DNA of 64,000 bases. It comes from Breviolum minutum Mf 1.05b.01. Taxonomy: Eukaryota; Sar; Dinophyceae; Suessiales; Symbiodiniaceae. The notes beneath the pieces were generated by a model that saw only the letters and a list, made by a program, of their open reading frames with translations, had not been told where the DNA came from and made no database searches. Shown here in pieces: positions 34,812 through 43,387 of the stretch. The stretch lies in the NCBI GenBank assembly GCA_000507305.1, contig DF241198.1, forward strand, positions 1 to 64,000, in the 5' to 3' direction. The number at the start of each line of letters is the position of its first letter. Positions within the stretch are counted from its first letter, which is position 1. The translations under genes were made by a program, and so were the position numbers.

Positions 34812-35335
34812 GGTCTAAAATGATATTGCTTGAACATGGCTTTCTGAATTGGATATATATCTTCAAAGAACACCATTCCAGATCCCCAGTTCAAAAGATG
34901 GCGGTTGAAAGCACAATCAAAATTGGTGAAATGAGAGTTGATATTGAAGACAAAGGATATGGAGAAACTGAAATCAAAGGTCGCAAAAACATCAGGCTTT
35001 ACATTGACAGACGTAGCAAAGGGTGAATTTCTCACGAAGAGCAATGACAAGGAAGGTCTAAAATGATATTTCTTGAACAAGGTTTGCTGAATTGGACCCA
35101 CATAGTAAGAGAACACCATTTCAGACCCTTGTTTCAAAGATGGTGGTTGGTAGCACCAAAAAACTGCTTGAAATCAGAGTTGATATTTAAGACCAAGGCT
35201 ATGGAGACTTTGAAATCAATTTTGGATCACATCTTTACCAAGTGTGAATTGATGGGAAGGAAGGTCTAAAATGGTATCTCTTGACTGTTTTTTCTTTTTT
35301 GGGCACAAATGTCCAAAAAACACCACTCAAGACCC
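34812..35335. repeat. Three tandem GGTCTA units with spacers
   Basis: Units at 34,812-34,885, 35,055-35,128 and 35,263-35,335 start GGAAGGTCTAAAATGATATT (or ATGGTAT) and end in CCATTTCAGACCC-like sequence. Spacers between them also resemble one another (GTTGATATTGAAGACAAAGG versus GTTGATATTTAAGACCAAGG), so the repeat period is about 210 to 240 bases. Confidence 0.75.
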
Positions 35336-35429
35336 CATGCAAACCTTTCAACAGCTGCTCGTTGGCCTCGGGAACAGCTTCTCCCTCAACTGGTCCAGCA
35401 ATGGCACACACACCTGGGCTGAATCAAAT

Positions 35430-36030
35430 AATCCAAGTTCCAATTTCACAAAAAAACAAAATCTGAATTCCAAGTTCCAGAATCCAATTCAAAATATCAA
35501 AATTCCAAAATCAAAACTAGAATCCCAAAATCAAATATTCCAAGAATCCAAATTCAAAATTCCAAACCCAGAATCCAAATTCCAAATCCACAATCCCTAG
35601 AATCCAGATTCCAAAATCAAAAGTCTAAATTCAAGACCAGAGATCATCCACAAATAAGTTTTCATCTACAAGACTTTCAACTCGCCAATTCTGAGAAGCC
35701 GAACTGCTGCTGTCAGCAATGGGGACTGCCTGGCATACACAAATTTTATCAAATTTTCCAGTCCCAAAAAATAAACAAAACTTCCCCGGAGCAAAGCCTC
35801 CTGTTTTTTTCGGTTGCAGCCTTTTGTCTCATCGATTCACCAAAATTTGATCGGTCCTGCGGTCGGCAAGGGGAAGGGATGGAAAATATTCAGCCCAAAA
35901 ATCCAAATTTACAAAATGAAAATCCTAATTCCAAAAATCCATATTCCAAATTCATCCAAATTCCAAATTCCATATTCCAAAAAATTCCAAATCCCAAATT
36001 CCAAAACCAAAATCCCCAAATGTCGACCAA
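35430..36030. repeat. TCCAAAA/TCCAAAT blocks
   Basis: Two blocks, 35,430-35,640 and 35,885-36,030, of the degenerate heptamer seen at 19,190, separated by unique sequence. A third nearby block is at 36,600-36,745. Frames across them are not genes. Confidence 0.8.
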
Positions 36031-36242
36031 GTCCTTCTTATGTGGGGCAACGATCAGCCAGTGCCACGGTCGTCCCTTCCATGGCCTAAGCATATCTTGG
36101 ATCCAACACAATTGAAAATTTTGAAAATTTTGAAAATTTATGAAAAATTAATTGATTATTCAATCAAGTAGCACATAGCCAACGTGTGGGGACTTTCTGT
36201 CCTTGCCGCCTGCTCCCGAAAAGAAGATTTTGTTGCAGCGGC

Positions 36243-36420
36243 TCCTGACACAACTGGAACACTGGAATACAACTGGAACACAACTTGAACACAACTGGAA
36301 CACAAGTGGAACACAGCTGGAACATGGTGGAACAAAAGGGGAACACAACTGGAACACAACTGGCACAAAAGCGGAACACAACTGGAACAAAAGTGGAACA
36401 CAACTGGAACACAACTGGAT
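36243..36420. repeat. 11-base minisatellite ACACAACTGGA
   Basis: About 16 imperfect head-to-tail copies of an 11-mer (AACTGGAACAC and variants with AAGTGG, AAAAGCGG). Because 11 is not a multiple of three the frames rotate, producing three long Cys/Val/Phe-rich minus-strand ORFs that are artefacts. Confidence 0.85.
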
Positions 36421-36914
36421 TACCACTCCTTATCACCAAAAAGATCCAACGTGCCTCCAAAGGCCAGTTTCTTCATCCCATTCTGGCGGAGAGGCACTCT
36501 CACCGCACTTTTCCTGAAACCAGAATGCAAGCCAAAAAAAATGTCACCTGCCACCTGCCCTGTAAAAAATTCCAACCCAAACCAGAAGCATCTACCAAAT
36601 CATGTCCTCCCCTTGTCAATGATATCAAAATCAAAACCCAAAAATCCTTGATCCAGAATCCAAAATCAAAAAAATCCAAAAAACAAACCTCAAAAAATCT
36701 AAAGAATCCAAAAGAATCCCAAATCTAAACTTCAAAACCCCAAATATCTCCAAATCATGTGGGCACACCCAACAGGGATGTCAAGCCAAGCCACACAACA
36801 CTTCGGAGTAGCAGGCTTTGTCATCTTTTTTGAAACCAAAATGGCTCCAATATGATGCAGGTGCATACAATCTCACAAACAAACTGGGTCGATGCAACTG
36901 ACTTATACCTGAAA

Positions 36915-37214
36915 ATGGCATTATTAAGACTCAAAAGGTCTACATTGGTATTCCTTGGACATATTTGTCAAAACCTGTTCTACACAGGTCTCAAGTTTGA
37001 TTGTAGACAATTGTGGAGGTGCGAAAGGTCTACAATTATGAAAGGTACTGCTCAAAGGTCTGGAATGGAGTTGCCCCTCTTTATGTTTCATAACGCCAGG
37101 GTCTAACATGGTACAAGGTGAAAAGGTCTACAATCAGAAAGGGACCATGTTAGACCTTTGTTGGGGGGACTCCCTGAGTCTACCATTCCAGACCCTTTAG
37201 TAGTTGGGGGGGAT
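36915..37214. repeat. Right terminal segment of the long transposon copy
   Basis: About 300 bases that recur with high identity at 40,277-40,574. It includes a GGTCTA unit at 36,937-37,009, a shorter one at 37,099-37,156 with a perfect 13-base inverted end (GGTCTAACATGGT / ACCATGTTAGACC), extra isolated GGTCTA motifs, and the terminal GTAGTTGGGGGGGAT. Confidence 0.85.
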
Positions 37215-38175
37215 CTACTACGTACTACTACGTACTACTACGTACTACTACGTACTACTACGTATATGTACTACGTATACGTACTACGTACTACTACGTA
37301 CTACTACGTACTACTACGTACTACTACGTGCTACTACGTACTACTACGTACTACTACGTACTACTACGTACTACTACGTATTACTACGTACGACTACGTA
37401 CGACTACGTACCACTACGTACTACTGCGTACTACTACGTACTACGTATACGTACTACTACGTACTACGTATACGTACTACGTACTACTACGTACTACTAC
37501 GTACTACGTACTACGTACTACGTACTACTACGTACTACGTATACGTACTACGTACTACGTACTACTACGTACTACGTATACGTACTACGTACTACGTACT
37601 ACTACGTACTACGTATACGTACTACGTATATGTACTGCTGAAATAGAAACATATAGTTATACCTATACATGGCTGCAGATGGTAAGACCCCCCCAACCCA
37701 CCCACAGGGGGGGGGNGTACTACGTACTACGTACTACGTACTACGTACTACGTACTACGTACTACGTACTACGTACTACGTACTACGTACTACGTACTAC
37801 GTACTACGTACTACGTACTACGTACTACGTACTACGTACTACGTACTACGTACTACGTACTACGTACTACGTACTACGTACTACGTACTACGTACTACGT
37901 ACTACGTACTACGTACTACGTACTACGTACTACGTACTACGTACTACCGTATACGTACTACGTACTACGTACTACGTACTACGTACTACGTACTACGTAC
38001 TACTACGTACTACGTATACGTACTACTACGTACTACGTCTACGTACTACTACGTACTACTACGTACTACGTATACGTACTACGTATATGTACTACGTATA
38101 CGTATACGTACTACGTACTACTACGTACTACTTATACGTACTACGTACTACTACGTACTACTACGTACTACTACG
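37215..38175. repeat. TACTACG-type satellite between the two transposon copies
   Basis: The first half mixes TACTACTACG (10-mer) and GTACTAC (7-mer) units with ATACGTATACGT variants; the second half (37,717-37,945) is almost pure GTACTAC. A non-satellite interruption with C and G homopolymers lies at 37,636-37,716 and ends in one N, a likely misjoin. Tyr/Val/Leu/Arg-rich frames across the array are artefacts. Confidence 0.95.
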
Positions 38176-38460
38176 ATCCCCTCAACTACAAGAGAGGGAC
38201 CTCAGGAATTGCATTCTAGACCTTCAGAGGGTCCAAAACCACGGGTCTAAATTGATATTCCCTATGTCTTACGGAAGAAAACCATTTTAATGTTAGCTCT
38301 GACCCAGGGGTCTGGCCAAAAGGTCTGAAATTATACACATTTTTTTTACACCAATCATGTTATGGATGTTGTTGTTTTCCTGGATTTTCCCTAACCCTCA
38401 GGTAACTTCATCCTAGACCCTTCTCATCCAAAACCATCCTGTGAGCATACCATGTTAGAC

Positions 38461-38688
38461 CTTTTGCCTCTCACTGACAGATCCCCACGCAACTTTGATC
38501 TGTTTTGCCCAGAGGTTTGGTGGCTGCTCCCGCTGTCTTCTATGAGAGTTTGTATTTTGAGTTTTCACTGGCAAACCTGTAACTGAAACGCCTGTAACTG
38601 AAAAACCTGTAACTGAAAAACCTGCAACTTGACTGAAAACCTGTCTCTGAAAAACATGTTTCTGAAAAAACCCGTGTTGTGTTGGCAC
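38461..38688 (-). pseudogene. Remnant terminal exon with FSVTG repeats
   Basis: The minus-strand frame reads GFSVTGFSVTGVSVTG, encoded by a 15-base minisatellite, and continues through PPNLWAKQIKVAWGSVSERQ to CAAAAG|GTCTAA at 38,460. The WAKQIK part and the splice-like junction match the exon at 18,547 in the long copy. In this deleted copy the upstream gene is missing, so it is a remnant. Confidence 0.5.
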
Positions 38689-38960
38689 TTGCCTTTTGCG
38701 TTTTACACGTCAATTGAAAATCCTGTCACCGAAAAACTTGTAACTGAAAAGCCTGTAAGTGAAAAACCTGTCTCTGAAAAAACAGTTTCTGAAAAACCTG
38801 TGTTATGTTTGCACTTGCCCTTTAACACATCAATAAAAAAAATGTAAGTATAAACCCTGATACAAACAAAACCTTTAACTGAAAAACCTGGTACAAAAAA
38901 ACTGTGACTGAAAAACCTGTCTGAAAAACCTGGTTGTGAAAAAACCCGTGTTATGTTGGC
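38560..38960. repeat. 15-base minisatellite (TGTAACTGAAAAACC)
   Basis: Imperfect copies of a 15-mer, with two larger periods each ending in ACCCGTGTTRTGTTGGCACT. The multiple-of-three length keeps frames open on both strands (VTEKP on plus, FSVTG on minus). Confidence 0.8.
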
Positions 38961-39029
38961 ACTCGCCTATTGCTTATCCGCTGAACTTTTTGCAACTATT
39001 TTGGTAATTTCCACCTTGATGTTTTGCTC

Positions 39030-39850
39030 AATGTCCATATAGTTTGGTGGGTTTTTCCTAGGAGTGGGATGGATGGAAGGGTCTAAGGTGAAATGCCTTG
39101 AGCCTTTGTTCCTGGTTCGTTTGCAAATATGTTGGGGGAAACCACTTTAGACCCTTGATACTACAGAAATAAAGGCTTTTGGAAACCTTTGATTGTCAAT
39201 ATAGTTTGGTGGGTTTTTCCTCGGAACAGGTGGGTGGAAGGGTCTAAGGTGAAATGCCTTGAGCCTGTGTTGCTGGTTTGTTTGCAAATAAGTTGGGGGA
39301 AACCACTTTAGACCCTTGATACTACAGAAATAAAGGCTTTTGGAAGCCTTTGATTGTCCCATACAGTTTGGTGGGTTTTTCCTCGGAATGGGTGTGGGTG
39401 GAAGGGTCTACGGTGAAATGCCTTGAGCCTTTGTTGTTGGTTTGTTTGCAAATAAGTTGGGGGGAAACCACTTTAGAACCTTGATACTACAAGAAATGGT
39501 TTTTGGAAGCCTATGATTGTCCATATTTTTGTTTTGGTGGGTTTTTCCTCGGAACAGGTGTGGGTGGACGGGTCTGAGTCTAAGGTGAAATGCCTTGAGC
39601 CTTTTTTGTCGGTTTGTTTGCAAATAAGTTGGGGGAAACCACCTTAGACCCTCGATACTACAAAAAAGGCTTTTGGAAGCCTATGATTGTCCATATGTTT
39701 TGGTGGGTTTTCCCTTGGAACGGGTGTGGGTGGAAGGGTCTAAGGTGAAATGCCTTGAGCCTTTGTTGTTGGTTTGTTCGCAAATAAGTTCGGGAATCTA
39801 CTTTAGACCCTCGATACTACAAAAAAGGCTTTTGGAAGCCTATGATCTGA
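39030..39850. repeat. Five tandem 160-base repeats, each with one GGTCTA unit
   Basis: GGTCTA units at 39,079-39,154, 39,240-39,315, 39,404-39,480, 39,570-39,651 and 39,736-39,810 start GGGTCTAAGGTGAAATGCC and end AACCACTTTAGACCC. Start-to-start distances are 161, 164, 166 and 166 bases. Between units the sequence GGTGGGTTTTTCCTCGGAAC is conserved. Confidence 0.9.
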
Positions 39851-40276
39851 AGCTGTATGTCATTAGGACTATCTGTGGGGATCGTTGGTGACTTGACACA
39901 TGCATTGATGTTTCGCATTGCTTTGCACAATGGTCGGTTCAGAAGGTCAGAAAGCGGGGCTCAGATTCAGACATGTCATCAGTTGCTTTCGTCCACGTTG
40001 TTTGAGTGAAAGATGCATCTCACTTTTCAGATTTCATATCTCCAGTGTCGACATTTTACTTTCACGTTTGATGCCTTCGTTTATGAGCAAATTTTCTGCA
40101 TAGGACATTGCACAGGACATTGCAAATTTTCTGCATAGGTGTGTTTCCCTATTTCCTCAGCCTCTTAAAGATTTTCCAACTTTTAGGCATGAAGGTCGGG
40201 GCGGAAAATAATTGATAGGTCTGATTTCAGTTCCTAGGTAGTTGAAGGTATGAAAAAGGTTTATCATGCCGTGTCA

Positions 40277-40574
40277 TGGCATTATTAAGACTCAAAAGGT
40301 CTACATTGATATCCCTTGGACATATCTGTCAAAATCTGTTCCACACAGGTCTCAAGTTTGATTGTAGACAATCGTGGAGGTGAGCAAGGTCTACAATTAT
40401 GAGTTGTACTGCTCAAAGGTCTGGAATGGAGTTGCCCCTCTTTATGTTTCATAACGCCAGGGTCTAACATGGTACAAGGTGAAAAGGTCTACAATCAGTA
40501 AAGGACCATGTTAGACCCCTGTTGGGGGGACTCCCTGAGTCTACCATTCCAGACCCTTTAGTAGTTGGGGGGAT
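40277..40574. repeat. Right terminal segment of the short transposon copy
   Basis: Near-identical to 36,915-37,214, including a 73-base GGTCTA unit at 40,298-40,370 and the GTAGTTGGGGGGAT terminus. Confidence 0.85.
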
Positions 40575-40577
40575 TTA

Positions 40578-41131
40578 NNNNNNNNNNNNNNNNNNNNNNN
40601 NNNNNNNNNNNNNNNNNNNNNNNNNNNNNNNNNNNNNNNNNNNNNNNNNNNNNNNNNNNNNNNNNNNNNNNNNNNNNNNNNNNNNNNNNNNNNNNNNNNN
40701 NNNNNNNNNNNNNNNNNNNNNNNNNNNNNNNNNNNNNNNNNNNNNNNNNNNNNNNNNNNNNNNNNNNNNNNNNNNNNNNNNNNNNNNNNNNNNNNNNNNN
40801 NNNNNNNNNNNNNNNNNNNNNNNNNNNNNNNNNNNNNNNNNNNNNNNNNNNNNNNNNNNNNNNNNNNNNNNNNNNNNNNNNNNNNNNNNNNNNNNNNNNN
40901 NNNNNNNNNNNNNNNNNNNNNNNNNNNNNNNNNNNNNNNNNNNNNNNNNNNNNNNNNNNNNNNNNNNNNNNNNNNNNNNNNNNNNNNNNNNNNNNNNNNN
41001 NNNNNNNNNNNNNNNNNNNNNNNNNNNNNNNNNNNNNNNNNNNNNNNNNNNNNNNNNNNNNNNNNNNNNNNNNNNNNNNNNNNNNNNNNNNNNNNNNNNN
41101 NNNNNNNNNNNNNNNNNNNNNNNNNNNNNNN
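40578..41131. other. Assembly gap (554 N)
   Basis: Run of N directly after the right end of the short transposon copy, where further TACTACG satellite is expected. Frames spanning it are meaningless. Confidence 0.99.
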
Positions 41132-41152
41132 GGGGAACCAAGGGGGGCTGGA

Positions 41153-41178
41153 TCATATATATATATATATATATATAT
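41153..41178. repeat. AT microsatellite
   Basis: About twelve AT units just after the gap; simple sequence. Similar short AT runs occur at 1,038, 4,864 and 63,436. Confidence 0.9.
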
Positions 41179-41508
41179 TAGTTGCAATAGTGGCAATATC
41201 TCGTTTCCACCGGAACTTTCCGAAACTTTTTTCTAAACACCGAGGCTGGTACTTGACAACGGATTTTGCCAATGCCATGCGAAACATCTTCCTTTGGGGC
41301 TGTGGCAGCCACTGAGGGCGCCAATCCACCGCCTAAGTTGCGCAGCTATTGAGGGCTACTGCTTTGGAAAGATGAGAAAAAATCAAGAGCCTTGAAGGAA
41401 ATCCTGGAATTTATGATCTTGTCACGTCAAGTCATGGAAACTATATGAAACTCAATAAATTCAACACACTTCTAAACGACCTGAAGCTTTCCTCGTTTCC
41501 CCCTACAG

Positions 41509-43248
41509 GTGGTTTGTACAAATGGGTCTTGCGGGTCACAGTCCGAGCCCCGGTGAACAGCTTGATCATGGAATTCATTTATCAGTAGGTAGATGATATC
41601 AGGCTGCAAAGGTTTCTGAATCTTTTGGAAATCATGAGTTTTGTGATGCTACTGATCAAAAGGCACATCAAGAAGTGGCACCTTTGAAATGCATAATCAT
41701 AAGCTGCGCTTAGCAAGACACGGATGAGAAGGGAAGCCCTGTCACACACACACAGAATCCTCATGGCATATGGCCACATGGCTAGCACGGTGTTTGATGC
41801 CACAAGGACGGGGTTGTTTCCTATTTGGCAGGCAACCCAGCTGGAGTGCTCAACGACGATCAAGTTCGCAGCTTGTTGGCTGTTTGGATTCTCAGAGCAA
41901 TGGGATCTTCTGTGTATTGCTTGATTTCCCCTGTCCACAGATCACCTTCAGGAAGAGGAGATGTTTTTGCATGTTTGTTGGCCTTCATTTATTCCTGAAA
42001 GAACACAACTGCTGTATCTTGCTGTGTTTTTTTTCTGATTTGGAATCTTTTATTGGACCCCTGCAATCAACCATGCCCATGAAGTTTACGGGCTCCATTG
42101 CTTCAGTATCATGTCGCCTTGATGTCGGATACAGGTCGGCCAAAGATCTGAGTTTGAAAAGTTTGTGACTCGCTTCGTTTGGAGGCCCAAGGAGCTTCGA
42201 AATAGAGATAAGATTGTACGTATATGCAACATAGCATCCCATGGAATCCATGGAATCCTATGGCATCCCATGGCATCATCAACGTAAAGAGCAACAAGGT
42301 TTGAGGTCTGAGATGTCTCATTTGCTGCATTAAGATGAGAAAAACATATTGAACATACTTAGAACTCAGAATTGAGATGAACTTCGTAATTACCTGGTCT
42401 TGATATCAGGCTACTTACAAACCAAGATCAACCAGGTAGCTCTTCAACTTTGTTGGGCATCCATCCGTTGTAATAAGGTTGCAACACAACTGGATGCCAG
42501 TCAGCAGACAAAGGTGAATGAGGTGGGTGTGATGATGTGGGACCATTTATCTATATGAAATAGTTTTAATATTGATTTTCATATGTTCCATAGATTCACA
42601 AAAAAGGATGACCAACATCTCAAAAGGCCTTCAAGGCTTTTGACACGGATGGAGATGGACATCTTTCGGCTGGAGAGCTCAGGTGCGCCATGCATGGAAG
42701 TTGAACATGCTGCTGGGTTTCTCATGATTGAAATCTGCTGGTACCCTGCTTTGGCTGGGAATTCATGGATGATTCTGTCATGTTGGGTTTCATGAGACCT
42801 TGCAGCAACACAGGGAGCCACTGGCTGTAGCACTTAGCAGCTTATGATCAGCTGTCTGTGATTAAATGAGCTTGGTAGGTCAGTGAACGCTTGCACTTTC
42901 CGACAAAACAGCAGATTCTGCTCTCAACTGCAAGCATGCATATATACTATACGATATATGTAACAGCACCCAAGTTGCAAGTTGCCTCTCACAAACTGAC
43001 TCCATGATCGACACAATAATACGGATCATGATGCAGTTTTCCTGCTGGTTCTCGGCCTATACTTGGGTTTCAAGATGAAATTCTGACAAGTGGATACAAA
43101 TGAATGCACATGTCAGGGTATTTTTTGTTTTGATTTGGAGCCACTGACATCTGCTTGACGACAGCTTGTGTCGCCTAGCATGGAAGCTTTGGAGAAATTC
43201 TGTGATGTTCTCATTCATCGGCACAAGTTGCTGGGCACTGAAGCATAG
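41509..43248 (+). CDS. EF-hand calcium-binding protein, multi-exon
   Basis: The exon ending at 42,682 reads KAFKAFDTDGDGHLSAGEL, a canonical EF-hand with Asp at loop positions 1, 3 and 5, Gly at 6 and Glu at 12, followed by an AG|GTGCG donor; it should bind calcium. Other coherent pieces: 41,509-41,588 (GLYKWVLRVTVRAPVNSLIM) after CCCCTACAG; 41,806-41,915 (NPAGVLNDDQVRSLLAVWIL); about 41,940-41,998 (DHLQEEEMFLHVCWPSFIPE). The last exon, 43,165-43,248, reads LVSPSMEALEKFCDVLIHRH and stops at TAG 43,246-43,248. EF-hands normally come in pairs, so at least one further hand may be hidden. The start is lost toward the gap. It could be a CDPK/calmodulin-type C-terminus, but no kinase exons were seen on this side of the gap. 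The next gene starts only 140 bases downstream on the same strand. Confidence 0.7.
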
Positions 43249-43387
43249 TGTTATTGATTTCATCAGGTTTCTGTTTTTGAACTACTTGTTGCCTTTTTAG
43301 CTGTTTAATTCCATCCTTCCTGCCCCTTCATTGAACTCTCTGACAAAATGCTGCAACCATTCACCTGCAGATTAATAGTAGTAATCC

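Larger units (their letters stand above)
18261..37214. mobile_element. Candidate 19-kb DNA transposon (long copy)
   Basis: The left end begins ATCCCCTCAACTAC and the right end finishes GTAGTTGGGGGGGAT, its inverse apart from one indel or mismatch. Each end abuts TACTACG satellite, and the octamer CTACTACG lies immediately outside both ends (18,253-18,260 and 37,215-37,222), consistent with an 8-base target duplication, although a repetitive target makes this weak. About 330 bases at the left end and 300 at the right recur at the ends of a second, 2.4-kb copy. The interior holds minus-strand exons including a candidate DDE transposase, an exon with a GDGNC motif, many GGTCTA units of about 75 bases and low-complexity blocks. 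An 8-base duplication would fit hAT, P-like or Zisupton-type elements; I do not assign a superfamily. An alternative reading, that the short inverted repeat flanks the satellite itself, is less economical because homology continues into the gene-bearing side. Confidence 0.6.
38176..40574. mobile_element. 2.4-kb deleted copy of the transposon (non-autonomous)
   Basis: Begins ATCCCCTCAACTAC and ends GTAGTTGGGGGGAT, the same termini as the 19-kb copy, with the same 330-base left and 300-base right segments. The interior lacks all long exons and holds a 15-base minisatellite (38,560-38,960) and five 160-base tandem repeats (39,030-39,850). The left flank is CTACTACG; the right flank is TTA followed by N, so the duplication cannot be tested. 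Confidence 0.6.

Noticed and set aside
36156..36460. Cys/Val-rich ORFs (VPVVFQLCSS repeats)
   Set aside because: An 11-base minisatellite gives rotating frames on both strands; not a gene.
37158..38290. ORFs of 145-320 codons rich in YYVLRTT
   Set aside because: Produced by the TACTACG satellite; some also cross an N.
39095..39110. Possible dinoflagellate spliced-leader relic (CCTTGAGCC)
   Set aside because: Only a few bases match by chance; the rest of the leader is absent on either strand.
39030..39850. CRISPR-like array of evenly spaced repeats
   Set aside because: Repeat units are 160 bases with conserved spacers, in a eukaryotic context with no cas genes.
40522..41236. ORFs of about 200 codons across the N run
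   Set aside because: They consist almost entirely of undetermined bases.
3955..43248. One giant CDPK gene joining the kinase (4-10 kb) to the EF-hand (42.6 kb)
   Set aside because: Unrecognised plus-strand exons and the 23-kb mobile block intervene; no evidence that they are spliced together.
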